NCBI GenBank assembly: GCA_947359465.1
Contig: OX375872.1
Coordinates: forward strand, 13,345,518 to 13,409,517
Direction of reading: 5' to 3'
Source of the DNA: Metellina segmentata
Lineage: Eukaryota > Arthropoda > Arachnida > Araneae > Tetragnathidae
DNA: 64,000 nucleotides
Positions 52,385 to 63,850 of this stretch are shown here, in pieces; the first letter of the stretch is position 1, and each line of letters opens with the position of its first letter. The notes under the pieces were generated by a model. The model searched no databases and had not been told where the DNA came from. It saw nothing but the letters and a program-made list of their open reading frames with translations. Both the position numbers and the translations under genes were made by a program.

Positions 52385-52860
52385 TCTAATATTATAAAAA
52401 TAAATGTTTCTCTGTTTTTTTTGTGTCTCTGTAATCAGTGTCCTGACAAATCAATGACACTTAAAATAATTAAATTTGGCACACTGGTAATCCTATTTTT
52501 TGTGTAGCGCCCGAATTTTAAAATTTAATCTTTTGAAATTAATTTATTGGGTTTCGTCTTTCTCTCTGGAATGTGAAGTCATTGCAGAAGCGAGCGGATT
52601 TTGCGATTTTCGAAAGTTGACGTCATAAGTTTTTTAAGGCCGAATCCCTTTGGAACCATGCTAAGTTTTCGGATTCTAACGTGTTTTGATTTACGTTGTT
52701 GATAATAGCCATTTCGAAGTCATCACGGCTTTGCCAGTGGAGTTTGCGGAGCAAACCAAGTCACCGTGGGTTGGCGAGCGTCAGCGATCACTGGTCACAT
52801 CTGACCCCATGAAAAGAACTGTCACGGGCAACGCCATGCTGCTAATTTAGCCAACTACTA
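52385..52860 (+). mobile_element. Helitron-like non-autonomous element (copy D)
   Basis: tctaatattataaaaataaa, then gacacttaaaataattaaa and ggcacactggtaatcc start the copy. It ends tcacgggcaacgccatgctg, then ctaat. TGACGTCA lies at 52618-52625. The terminal hairpin is decayed. Confidence 0.5.
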
Positions 52861-53199
52861 AAGTCATCCACAAAAGTACCATCTATGTTACTAAAGACAC
52901 TGCGAGTGTATGCTTGTGGAGTCCCCAGAAGAGAGGATGCAGGATAGTCCATAGACATAGTATTTAAGCTAAACTTAATTATCCAATTTTATGCGCAAAA
53001 TACTGATTGGTACTTTTCAATTGATTATAAACATTGATTTCCCTTGGAGAATTCTTTCTAAGGCATGAAAATTCTATTAATTACAGTATATAGTTAACAA
53101 TTTGGAAACCTCTTGGAATAAGGAACGTGTTACATAATGCGTGCACATCTGTTTCAACGAAAAAGTTGATTTTGTTTTAAGAAAACAAAATAACAGAAA

Positions 53200-53422
53200 A
53201 CTAGTAAAACTAATATTGAACTGCCAGAAACAAATGTGTTTCATAAAAAATTATATAATAAAAATATATTCGAATTAATTTTCTCTAGTTTCTATTTTTA
53301 ATGATATTTTCACTAACTAGTATTGAACTGTCACAAACAAATGTATATTTCATGAAAAAACACACAATAAAAATATATTTGAATTCATTTCCTCTAGTTT
53401 CTATTTTTAATAATATTTTCAG
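53200..53422 (+). repeat. ~110-bp tandem duplication
   Basis: tattgaactgccagaaacaa to ttctatttttaatgatattt is repeated at 53311-53422. Confidence 0.75.
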
Positions 53423-53429
53423 CAGACCC

Positions 53430-54210
53430 CTCGAAGTACAAAAATGCTTCTATTTCAGAAATGAATTTCGGACTGACGCTCAAAATAGAATTTGGAGCCT
53501 TCCTATAACAAAGAAGTATTTAATTTAAATTCCAATAGATTTTTATACTCAGCTGTGGAGGTATTGCGACGATTCTATATTACTTGCACTTACTACTCTA
53601 TATATATTGCTAGGATTATTCAATATTGATATTTGTAAAATTGAAAGTTGCGTGTAGGAAGCCGATTCAAATGTTGACACATGTATTGTAAAATAAAAAG
53701 TTTATCAAAGGTTTAAATGTTGGAAGTTGTTTTACAAATCAGAATATTGTAAACAGATTCAAATGTTGTACTTTTAGAATTTTTCAATTTTCTGTTTCAA
53801 TTACTTTTCCTTCTGTTCATTCTGTTACATTAAGTATCCTTTCTTCACTTAGAATTTCTTAACTGTCTATCTTCTGTTATGCCATCTCGAATATTTTTAT
53901 GAGAAATTGCAGACGAAGCTAGAGTTTCTTATCCATCTCCACTTACTACTTGCAACTTCATTCTAGCAGTCTTCATTCTAGTTTTGTTTGCTTTCTAAGC
54001 TGTCTGTTGGAAATATAACCATAGAACGGTATTTTATCAAAACATTAAAAAAACCTGAGCATTTTTGAGTGCTTGAAAAATTTAGTACCTTTCATAATGC
54101 ACTATTTCAAAAGACAAGAAGTATTTCTGTTCATTTGAAATCTTCCATTTAGGTAAGTACTTCACTACATTATGCAAATTAGATTAAAATTCAAAAGGGA
54201 AAATAGGTTA
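53430..54210. other. no gene seen
   Basis: AT-rich. Nothing recognised. Confidence 0.4.
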
Positions 54211-54212
54211 AA

Positions 54213-54215
54213 AAT

Positions 54216-54250
<35 letters not shown>
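54213..54250. repeat. (TA)n microsatellite
   Basis: About 17 TA repeats. Confidence 0.9.
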
Positions 54251-54252
<2 letters not shown>

Positions 54253-54600
54253 AACAAAACTATGCGAAACTTTCTATTTTACTAAAGATCTACCAACATT
54301 TAAACCTATAAGAAACTTAGTTTTCCTAAACATCTCGCCAACAAACTCTATATTCTAAGGAATACAATCAGAGTCATAGGATTGGAAATAAGAAACTTTC
54401 TATTTTCCAAAACATCTGCAAACATTTTTATTTGTCTCCTATAAAAGAAACTTTTTATTTTCCAAAACATCTGTCAACATTTAAATCTGTGTCTTATGTA
54501 AGCAACTTTCTATTTTTTGAAACGTTCACCAACATTGGATTTCCTATCAGAAGCCATACTTTTCTTCAAAAGCTCTATATTCTAAGGAAGGCAAATCTAA
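54251..54600. repeat. tandem repeat, ~55-65-bp unit
   Basis: aagaaactttctattttcca, aaacatctgccaacatttaa recurs about six times. Outer pairs share ctctatattctaaggaa. Confidence 0.65.
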
Positions 54601-54818
54601 CTTATTGGATTGGAAATAACTATATTTCACATTATCTGAGCACTGCGTGCTTAACTGGAGTTTAATGGCAGCGGGGCCATATGATGAAAAGTTCTGATAA
54701 AGTTAATATATTGATCTGTGTTGGATAAGAAAGTCCTCGGAGATGTCAAAATGTAGGCGTTAACTTCTTGTTGACAGCACTACTAGGGAGCAACGCATCC
54801 CACTGCCAAAGCTATTAG

Positions 54819-54884
54819 TGACGTCAGACCACAACGGGCCAATCCCAGATTGGTCCCGAAAACTCCCGAGAAGAGGATATAAAG
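54819..54884 (+). promoter_or_regulatory. RNA polymerase II promoter: CRE, inverted CCAAT pair and TATA box
   Basis: TGACGTCA (54819-54826) is a perfect CRE/ATF site. CCAATCCCAGATTGG (54839-54853) has CCAAT on both strands. TATAAAG lies at 54878-54884. The transcription start is expected near 54905-54912, giving a leader of about 75 nt to the ATG at 54983. The region is visibly more GC-rich than its surroundings. All elements are in order and spacing for a strong, inducible animal promoter. Confidence 0.75.
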
Positions 54885-54982
54885 AAGCGAGCGGGGCGAT
54901 CCCGAATTCTCCGAATCTGCATCCCTATCGTTGAAAAGCGCACCGAAAGTTGTTCCCGGAAATCTTAAGTTCTATTAGAGAA

Positions 54983-55030
54983 ATGAGATTCGTAGTTCTG
55001 GTTTCGTCATTCTGTGGAATTTTGGCAGTG
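54983..55030 (+). CDS. first coding exon of a secreted protein (rest outside or not found)
   Basis: ATG at 54983 encodes MRFVVLVSSFCGILAV, the start of a signal peptide, and the exon ends in phase 0 at 55030 before GTGAGT. A TATA promoter followed by a tiny exon that stops inside the signal peptide is the usual layout of arthropod cuticular-protein genes and some other secreted proteins. The class is an inference, since no mature sequence is seen. No second exon is evident up to 64000, so the first intron exceeds 9 kb or the next exon is too short to recognise. Confidence 0.7.
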
Positions 55031-55237
55031 GTGAGTTGACTGATTTTAAGTCGCTTCCAAGTTAATTTTCGTTTGTGTAAATAAATCCCTGATCCTGAGA
55101 GAAAAATTGATTTGGATATTAATATCCCGAATCGGTATGGCTCGATAAATATAAGAACTAGAAAATGTTTTTTTTTCGCTGGAAATTAGTTATTTATTAC
55201 ACATAAATTAAAACTATGATAGTTCTCCTTCATAATC

Positions 55238-55328
55238 GTCGGATCTTTCCCATTGGGATTGATCTCGGACCATCGCCAATACCCCGCTGTGTTGCTCCAA
55301 TGCAACATTAATTAACCACCTTACCTTG
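55238..55328 (+). mobile_element. SINE-A 3' fragment
   Basis: gtcggatctttcccattggg, then tgttgctccaatgcaacatt, aattaacc. Confidence 0.7.
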
Positions 55329-55462
55329 GCTTCATTATCTGTTGTTGTATTTTATGTTATAGGAGAAATAAAATTTGTAATGCCTTGGCGGTAAGGAGGT
55401 ATTTTTCAGTAAAGTTGAAATCTCATTAAAAATAGTTTCATCTGCATATTACATTGTTCTTC

Positions 55463-55605
55463 AGATGTTAACCTCGTCATCTGACCGTGATTAAAAATTA
55501 CGTTGTCCTCGGATCTTTTCCTTCTTTCCTGCGGGAGTGATTTCAAACAGTCGCTAAGACCCCGTTACTCCGGGCGACAATAACTCAACTGCTTACCTAC
55601 CATAC
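55463..55605 (+). mobile_element. SINE-A 3' half
   Basis: ttaacctcgtcatctgaccg, then tgtcctcggatcttttcc, ending ccgggcgacaataactcaac. Confidence 0.7.
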
Positions 55606-55734
55606 GTTGCTCTTTTTGTAGCTATAAACCATTGAAAATGCTTCATATTATTTTCTGTTACGTGAATAAAAACATTATCTGTACTAAATTGAATTGCAAT
55701 ATTTGATACTATTTTGTAAATATTGTCCTCGGGT

Positions 55735-55915
55735 AGTTCAAAGGTAATTGTAGGCGGTTCGATTCCTGTAGCTTATTCGGGCTTTATTTCCCGCTTCTGT
55801 GTCAGTGAAAACTTCTCTTGCGTGTGTATGTCCATTACTTTTATCTGTCTTGTGTTTGGTGCAGCCAAATATGACCCTGGCGCTATTAAAACAGGAACCA
55901 CCAAACAGTTCGAAA
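55735..55915 (+). mobile_element. SINE-B with perfect B box
   Basis: The head has gtaggcggttcgattcctgt (GGTTCGATTCC is the pol III B box). The body tctgtgtcagtgaaaacttc leads to the end ccctggcgctattaaaacag. Confidence 0.8.
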
Positions 55916-55974
55916 GAAAAATAAACGCCTCTTTTGAACCCTCCATCAAGTGATTTCGATTCATTGTCATCAAT

Positions 55975-56080
55975 CAAAGCAATATCAAGATAGTGTCCAT
56001 CTTTATTTTTGATGACGAGATATATCGTCCACCACGACCTGGTCAGTTTTCTAGTAATGATACCTCACTGAGACAACCAC
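55975..56080. repeat. GATATC-palindrome repeat, short copy
   Basis: tgacgagatatatcgtccac, then gacctggtcagttttctagt. Confidence 0.6.
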
Positions 56081-56770
56081 CAGATTTTTTAATTGCACAC
56101 TTGTATCGTTTCATTTCAAAATGATGTCGAATTGCAGTCAAACACGAATTACATATTAATATTGCTTGTAATCGCATTGAAACTGTGAAATTTTTAAAAT
56201 TGGCGTTTAAAAGTGTTTTACGTATACTTTGAAAACGCTGAAGTGACAAATATGAGCCATAGATAATTTGATTGATGTTTTAAAACAGAAATAAGTGTAA
56301 CTATTTAAAAATAATTCACATTAACGTACACATGATCCCATGTCGTATCTGCCATTCATCTCTCGAAGAGAATTCCATCATTTAAAGTTTAGTTTTATGC
56401 TTTAGAGTGGAATTACATTGCTTGACAAGAGAATTAAACTCACTATACGATTGCATACTTGCTTTTCGATCTCGTGCTTATTGTATTATTCTTCATGGCT
56501 TTATTATCAGAACCTTAAACTGTCAAATTATCTTCCTGAAGCAAAAATTGGCCGTAGAGTGACAATTTAAACCACAAACTACAAGAAGGTTTACAATCAA
56601 TTAGTCTTCGTGTAGAAAACACTGACCGTAGACTGACGAATCAAATCAAGAAAATTATAACTCTTCGTCTCCATTGACTTCATTCGAAATCTTCTCAATC
56701 AATCTATAATTTCTTCAATGTCTAACTTCTTCTAATTGTCTAATTTATTCTAACATTTATATCAACGAGA
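56081..56770. other. no gene seen
   Basis: Nothing recognised. Confidence 0.4.
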
Positions 56771-56774
56771 CATC

Positions 56775-57100
56775 CTGTATCAAAATGAACGAACTGGTAA
56801 AAGTGGAATATACCTGAATGCGTGCAACGTTTTACCAAATTGAATAATCTACCTTATATATGAAAATTATTTATCTATATCTATGCATATATACATCGAA
56901 GACGCTATAAAATGAAAGAACTGGTAAAAATGGAATATACCTGAATACTTACAACGTTTTACCTAATTGAATAATCCACCTTGTATATGAATATATCTGT
57001 ATCGATATATATGCATATATACATGGAAAACACTGTCTGAAATCGACACACTAGTAGAAAACCAATATACCTGAATACATGCAACGTTTTATTTTTAAGT
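56775..57100 (+). repeat. tandem repeat, ~125-bp unit, 3 copies
   Basis: gaactggtaaaagtggaata, tacctgaatgcgtgcaacgt and atctatgcatatatacatcg recur at about 56785, 56912 and 57045. Confidence 0.8.
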
Positions 57101-57164
57101 GTAAGTATTCTTTGTCTATATCCTGCTTAAGGGTATTTATGCTACGCTAAAAAATAGAAGAAAT

Positions 57165-58380
57165 GTTCTTCAAATTTCAAATTTATTAAGAGGTAAACGA
57201 TGACCATGGAGATTGAATAATGCAAATTTGATTTCCAATAAAAAATAGGACTGGTATCCAAAATCTCAAAAAAATATTACCCGAAACTCAAAAAGGATTT
57301 GAAATAGATTGATAGTTTTAAACTATCGGAATTTTTTGTAATTTGTTGACTAATGAGAAATGGATAGACTGTGGTATCCAAAACCTTAAAAAACTGTCTG
57401 AGACTCTAAAAGGACATAGAATGTATCGATAGTTTCAAGTAATAATGCAATTTTGATGGCTAATGAGAAAAGGAAATACTGGTATCCAAAATCTCTCAAA
57501 AAAATTATCTGAGACTCGAAATGGATATAGACTAGACGATAGTTGTAAATAATAATAATGCAACTCTGATGGCTCATTTGAAAAGGAAAGACTGGTATCA
57601 AAAATCTCAAAAATATTATCTGAGACTCAAAAAGGATAAAGAATAGATCGATAATTTTAAACAATAACAATGCAACTCTGATAAGTAATGAAGAAAGGGA
57701 AGAGTGGTATTCAAAATCTAAAAAACTTATCTGAGACTACAAAAAGGATGTTGTTAAGTTTACAACTTGGAAGTTTTGACTTGTAATGATGCAGTTCTGA
57801 TGGCTAATGAGATTTTAAAAAAAAGACTGGTATCCAAAATTTCAAAAAAAAAATTATCTGAGACACAAAACGAATAGTAGTTTATAGATCGAAATATTTA
57901 AATAAAAAAATTTCAGTTCTGATGACTAATAAGAAATAGGAAGACTGGTATTCTAAACTTCAAAACAATTATCTGAGTCTCAAAAAGGTTATAGTTTAGT
58001 TTATAGATTGAAAGTTTTTTTTTAAGAAAAAGTGCAGTTCTGAGATAACTAATAAGAAATGGAAAGACTGGTATCCAAAATATCAAAACAATTATCTGAG
58101 TCCCAAAAAGGATAAAGTTTAGTTAATAGATTGAAGTTTCTACCTGTAATAATGCAACTCTGATGACTAATGAGAAATCGGAAGACTGATATCCAAAATC
58201 TCAAAATATTATCTGAGACAAAATAAATATAGTTTAGTTTATATAGATTGAAAGTTTTAAATATAAAATGCAGTTCTGATGACTAATCAAAAATAGGAAG
58301 ATTGGTATCCCAAATTTAAAAAAATTATCTGACTAAAAATAGAAAAAAGGGTCGATAATTTTTCATAATCGCAGGAAATT
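57165..58380 (+). repeat. tandem repeat, ~110-120-bp unit, about 10 copies
   Basis: Each unit has gcagttctgatgactaatga, gaaatggaaagactggtatc, caaaatctcaaaaaaattat, ctgagactcaaaaaggata and tagattgaaagttttaaata. Copies differ by small indels. Confidence 0.85.
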
Positions 58381-59130
58381 CCAGAATTCATGTAAGATGT
58401 AAATCTTTTATAAATACATTGCGTAGAATAGAACCTAAAGTGATACCTATTCTTTCAAAGGCTTCAGATGAGCTAGTATGACACAATTAATGAAGTGTGA
58501 CCAAAATTCCTTACTAAAGGATTTTTTGAGCAACGGATCATTAGCCCTAGCTTATCGCACGGTGGCTGGATTTAGTTTTACACTCAACACCATTCAAGAA
58601 TCTCCCTTTTTAGGGCTTATTTCCGACTTCCGAAATTATTAACGACGCTATCAGTTTTGCGAGACGCTTGGGATAGCTTCGAAAAGGTATGAAGTATATT
58701 CCTAAGTTCATGAGAAATATATGCATATCAATGTGAATGTTTCATATTGCTGAAGAAATATGCTGCTATGAGTTCTGACTTTCCCAAATTCTGAGACCAA
58801 AGAAGCATAAATTTGTAAACTCTCCGTTTTAATATACCCTTCAGAAAATAAAATATGAGATGGAAAGATTTTCAAGCTTTCGAGTTTCCTCCAGTATATA
58901 TAGTTTCTATGAAAAACGTTCAAAGATCCGATGATGCCTCTTACAAAATCCCCTTTTTCTTCTATTTCGATTAATAGTGTATTATTATTAAGTATTAAAT
59001 TGTTAATAATGGATTTTATTATATCAAAAAGAATGTTTTATCTTGTTGAAGAAATATGATGTTACGAGTTTTTAACCCACTAAAATTTCATCACGATACT
59101 ACAAAAAATACGTCCGGAAACTACCTTCTT

Positions 59131-59294
<164 letters not shown>

Positions 59295-59644
59295 GTTTTA
59301 ATATACTATTCAATATACAAAATATGATTTAGAATGTATTCAAGCTTTCTTTTTTCCAGCATATTTAGAAATTTCATGAAAGGTGTGATTCGGTGATGCA
59401 TTTACAAACAGCATCTTTTCCTTCTATTTTTATTAAAGGTGTATGGTTATTTGAATGTTAAGAAATATTAAAAATGGAATTTATTGCAGTAATAATGTCT
59501 TTTATTGCTGAAGAAAAAAAAGTGTTACGAGAGTTTTTTGACTTTCTTAAATTCTATCAAGAGAGACTAAGGTTTTGTACGTGAAGAAACTCTCCTTTTT
59601 AATATACTCTTCAGTACTTAAAATATGAGTTAGAATGTATATTT

Positions 59645-59779
59645 GGTGTTGTTCTCGTCATCTGAACGTGGTTCGAAATTACGAGGGGGTGTCCTTGGAC
59701 CTTTTCCTTCGGGATTGATCTCGGACCGTCGCCAGCAGCCCGTGCTGTTGCTCTGGTTCGACGTTAATTAACTACCTAC
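59645..59779 (+). mobile_element. SINE-A 3' half
   Basis: ttgttctcgtcatctgaacg, then ccttcgggattgatctcgga, ending gacgttaattaactacctac. It is inserted in copy 3 of the ~310-bp repeat. Confidence 0.8.
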
Positions 59780-60229
59780 AGTATATTAGAATTTCCATGA
59801 AAATTGTTCGGTGATCCCCTTACAAACATAATCTTTTTCTTCTGTTCCGATTAAAACTGTATCGTTATTAAAATGTTAAATATTAATAAAATCGAATTTA
59901 TCATATTGTTGAATAAATGGGGTGTTACGAGTTTTTGACTTGCTAAAATTCTATGAATAATCTGTAAACTATCTCCGTTTTAATGTACTCTTCAGAACAC
60001 ACCAATTATGAATTAGAAAACATTCAAACTTTCGTGTTTCTTCCAGCATATTTAGAATTTCTATGAAAAATGTTCGGTGACAAATACCTATAATAACTGA
60101 AGGAAATTCAACTCTTCGTTGCTACTCGATAAAAGCATACCTTCGAAGAAAGCAGGTTTGGATTGGGTTTGGTTTGTAGCTCTTATATTATTTATTGCTA
60201 CTCAAAGATTTATTATATTTGATTGATTG

Positions 60230-60460
60230 AATAGTAAAATGAAGGATTGAACACACTCGGTGTTTCATAATTTTCCCATAAATGAATCACCATTACCATG
60301 TCATTTCCGCTAGTATGGAAGTACAATCCACTCTACGCAACAAAAGGAAGTATTCAACATACAATTTCCCTTACGTTTCCATGAAATGAATCATTATCAT
60401 CATTACCAAATCATCCCCACCACCATGGCAATACAAACCCCTCCCTTCAACAAAAAGGAA
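60230..60460. repeat. ~105-bp tandem repeat split by Tc1
   Basis: tgaatcaccattaccatgtc, then gtatggaagtacaatcc, is repeated as atcattaccaaatcatcccc, ggcaatacaaaccc. A third unit lies beyond the Tc1 at 61668-61745 (atcattactataccgtccca, cagtacaaatccc). Confidence 0.7.
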
Positions 60461-60468
60461 TCAACATG

Positions 60469-61665
60469 CACTTCCTACCAATAAGTATTTGGACACCTGT
60501 AATAGAAAAGAAAAACAAAATTTATTTATATTCCATAGTTGGTAGAACCTCCACGAGAGGCAATTACAGAATCAAACCTTCAGGGCATGCTTTCCACAAG
60601 TCCTTGTATTACGGCTAGTGGTATTTTCTTCCACTTGGCTTGGAGAAGACATGTAAGTTCCTTCACCTATTTTGGACGGTTGTTGCACTCCTTAATTCGA
60701 CGATCCAACTCGTCCCAGAAGTTCTCGATAGAGTTCGGGTCTGGGCAGGCCAGTTCATTCGGCTAAATCACCATATGGTAGACCTCGAAACATGACAGCT
60801 GGCGTTGTCGTCCTGGAAGTAACATGGGTCCAACCCGTAAAACTGCCACAATGAAGGAAGCACACTGTCATCCAAAATAGTGCAGTAGGCCTCTGCGTTG
60901 ATCTTAACATGAATGTGGACCAAGAGTCCCAGTCCATACCAGGAGAAACACTCCCAGACCATAATTCCACCTCCGCCGAAGTTTACTGTGAGCACAATGC
61001 ATTCTGGCATGAGGCGTTCTCCAGTCAGACGCCAGACCCAGACCATGCCATCCGAACGGTAGAGGGTGAAACTTGATATGTCGCTCCAGAGAACACGTTT
61101 CCACTGATCCACGGTCCACTTTCGACGTGCTTTGCACCACATTAACCGAGCAGCGCGGTTGGACTTTGTGATCATAGGCTTATGGGCGGCAGCACGACCA
61201 TGAAAACCAAGCAGTTGTGCTTCCTTACGGATGGTATTCATCGAAACAACACTCCAGGATGCTTGTTGAAACTCCTCGAGTATGTGGGCGATCGGTTGAG
61301 TGCAGTTCTTCGGAATTTCTCTGGACAGCACCCGTCGGTCTTTATCTCCCAGTTTCGTGGGTCTGCCGACTCGGGGCACATTCCGACAATCACCGCTCAC
61401 CTTTCACTTCTGAATCACATAGGCCACTGTCAATTTTGGGTAATTTAGCTCTCTAGATATGTCCTTTAAGGATCGGCCAATTCTGTGACACCCGACGATT
61501 ACACCTTTCTCGAAATCAGATAACTCAGCACTTCGTGGCATCTTGCATGCGACTCATGCCAATGTTGTTTCCTACACGATATTTAACGACGGAGGGTGTG
61601 GCGTGTATCAGGACCACAGATATCGTCATTTGCATGGGTGTCCCAATACTCATTGGTAAATAGTG
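60469..61665 (-). mobile_element. Tc1-type element, decayed (1197 bp)
   Basis: The left end CACTTCCTACCAATAAGTAT, then TTGGACACC, pairs with the inverted right end CACTATTTACCAATGAGTAT, then TGGGACACC. TA follows at 61666-61667, while the left target site reads TG. Confidence 0.88.
60526..61541 (-). pseudogene. Tc1-family transposase pseudogene
   Basis: Starts MPRSAELSDFEKGVIVGCHR, with the helix-turn-helix region following. A TGA at 61406-61404 interrupts the frame before KVSGDCRNVPRVGRP. It then runs to YFQDDNASCHV (second Asp), shifts frame near 60775, and continues as NSIENFWDELDRRIKECNN (third residue Glu) to STNYGI. The first catalytic motif is WSDISSF, with the Asp kept and the usual Glu changed. 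It has two further stops and cannot be active. Confidence 0.88.
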
Positions 61666-61749
61666 TACGTAAGTTTCCATTATATAAATCTCTATCATCA
61701 TTACTATACCGTCCCAATCACAGCAGTACAAATCCCTTACCCATCAAGC

Positions 61750-62245
61750 GTACTTAAGCGTTGTGTGTATTTTCTAGTTTTCTTTTCTATTTAAAGAACA
61801 CCCGAAGTTCAAATGCAGTTTAAAAATTAATACGGCCAAGGAAAAAACGATGAGTTAATCAAACAAACACGCCAATTATATATAAATTGAGCCAAAAAAC
61901 TAATCTTATTCGAATACCTGACCTCACATAAGAATTTCCACTGAAACGAATAATCACAAAATGTTTCTCCAAATACTAAGAAATTTACGGAGTCTTGTGA
62001 TTATCGATGGAATGAGTTTTGCATTGCGTCTTACATATTACATCTGTGGATTTTTTACATAATCTCAAACAATAGCGACACTCTGATGTCTAGAGATACC
62101 GAGATTCTATTAAAAGAAAAACAGATTCTGGTGTTGCTTTACTACAAAGACAGTACAATGCAAATAATTTTTTGTCATAAGTTAAAAATAGTATTGACTA
62201 AAAAATATGCGATTGCACCCAATCCTGGCAACTCTATATGGTTTA
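61750..62245. other. no gene seen
   Basis: Nothing recognised. Confidence 0.4.
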
Positions 62246-62249
62246 TCTA

Positions 62250-62490
62250 GACGCAGTATTTTGCAGTTGTCTGTCTTGTGTTTGGCGAGTTTGCCCAAAT
62301 ATGTCCCCTTGCGACCTGAAATCATAAATTCAAGCAACAAAACGCTGTCTGGAATCATCTTAGTATCTGTCTTTTCTGTGTTACTAAAACTTTCCTTGCG
62401 AGTGTACATATATGTACGTGTTGTTGCCTGTCTTGTGTTTGGCGCATCTAGGCTAAATATAGCCTTGCCACTATAAATCCCCAAACCCAA
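62250..62490 (+). mobile_element. SINE-B, two overlapping copies
   Basis: tgtcttgtgtttggcgagtt, then gcccaaatatgtccccttgc. A second body tctttcctgcgag-like and gtcttgtgtttggcgcatct ends ccactataaatccccaaacc. Confidence 0.7.
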
Positions 62491-62586
62491 CCAAACTCAA
62501 ATAATATCTTATAATACTGACTTTAAAATCAAGGGTTTTCATTCAACATATCCTCTCATCAGTATTGTGACGTCACATCGATAAAT

Positions 62587-62667
62587 ATGGATGACGAGTT
62601 TGTACAGCAACAATTTTTTACTTCGTTTAGTGAATTATCTGCTTTTTTTCACACACTGACACATAAA
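62587..62667 (+). CDS. candidate first coding exon (weak)
   Basis: ATG at 62587 (context aaatATGG) opens MDDEFVQQQFFTSFSELSAF, and after 27 codons there is a good donor, AAA then GTAAGT. A TGACGTCA site (62568-62575) and a TCAGT initiator-like string lie just upstream, but no TATA box is seen. The CRE-like site also occurs in the Helitron-like repeats, so it may be inherited repeat sequence. No known domain is visible and no further exon is in the window. Confidence 0.25.
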
Positions 62668-62795
62668 GTAAGTTCAAAAGGTGTATTTTCGCACTATCTG
62701 TGCTATCTAGATTATCCAAACTTTCGGAGTGCAGTCAGGAGAGAATCATCACATCTTGATACACAAATGATGCGGATTAGTTCCGATTTCACTAG

Positions 62796-63072
62796 ATGTC
62801 TTCACGTTGGCATGGTTCGTGTACTTGAAGAGGTGGGGTGCCAACTCAGGTTTTGACCTCGTCATCTGACCGTGGTTCAAAACTACTAGGTATTGCCCTA
62901 GGATCTTTCCCTTAAGGGATTGATCCCGGACCGTAGTCAATAGCCGGCTGTGTTACTCTAATACGGTGTTAATTAAAATTACCTTACCCTGTGGGATAAC
63001 TTCCCGACCGTCACCAAAACCCCTTTGAATTGTTCCAGTGGGATGTATATTCAACCACCTACCTTCCTACAA
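62796..63072 (+). mobile_element. SINE-A with duplicated 3' end
   Basis: cttcacgttggcatggttcg, then cctcgtcatctgaccgtggt, ending gttaattaaaattacctta, followed by a second 3' end (cttcccgaccgtcaccaaaa to atgtatattcaaccacct). Confidence 0.8.
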
Positions 63073-63079
63073 CACATAC

Positions 63080-63585
63080 AGAAAGTAAGATTTAGTAAGA
63101 CCGTTATGGTATTCAAAATATGTATTCATCTTAATGCGTAAGTGCGGAGTACAAATTTCGATTTAACGTTGAATTCTATGAACCAGCGAGCAATAAATGT
63201 GAAATGAACTTTAGAAAAAAAGTAAGAAAATAAATTGAATCACAAACTTTCTTTAAAAGAAATGTTCTCTCGAATCCAACACAAGATACCTGAGCAAATC
63301 ACCCCTGTAATGTGTTCGAAAGAGCCCGTATTTACAGAGCTTGGTCGGTGTTCAAATGTGGGCTATTCTATAAACATTGTACTTAATTGAGCAAATAATA
63401 TTAAGTAAAAAAGTTTCAACAAAAAATGTTTTATTTTGAAATGAATTCTAAACAAATTGGGAAAAAATCTTGCACTTGGTGCTCGCTTTTTCAGAATCTA
63501 ACTATCGTAGGGACCATAGATTAACTATACCGTTGGCTTACAAGTGAAAACTCAAAAAACAATTCTCAAAAAGCGATGAAGGACT
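63080..63585. other. no gene seen
   Basis: AT-rich. Nothing recognised. Confidence 0.4.
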
Positions 63586-63587
63586 CG

Positions 63588-63850
63588 TAGTTAATTAACG
63601 TCGCACTGGAGGTCTATTGGTGACTGTCTGGGATCAATCCCGAAGAAAAATGTCCTAATTTTGATCCATGTTCATATGCCGAGAACAACACATAAGCTGG
63701 CACCCCACTGTCCAAATATCCATATCACACAATCTTGAGTAAATTTGAGGCCTCGACAGATATAACGTGCACCAGCCCGACGATCTTTGGCTGGACCGAG
63801 TATCCCATTTGGTGAGTCGTGGATTAACAACCCGAATGCTGAGTTTCCGA
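63588..63850 (-). mobile_element. SINE-A, inverted partner
   Basis: gttaattaacgtcgcactgg, then ggcaccccactgtccaaata and tctttggctggaccgagtat to the head region gtggattaacaacccgaatg, in minus orientation. Confidence 0.8.

Noticed and set aside
54983..55030. Naming the gene as a cuticular protein
   Set aside because: Only part of the signal peptide is visible. The promoter and exon layout suggests the class but no mature sequence supports it.
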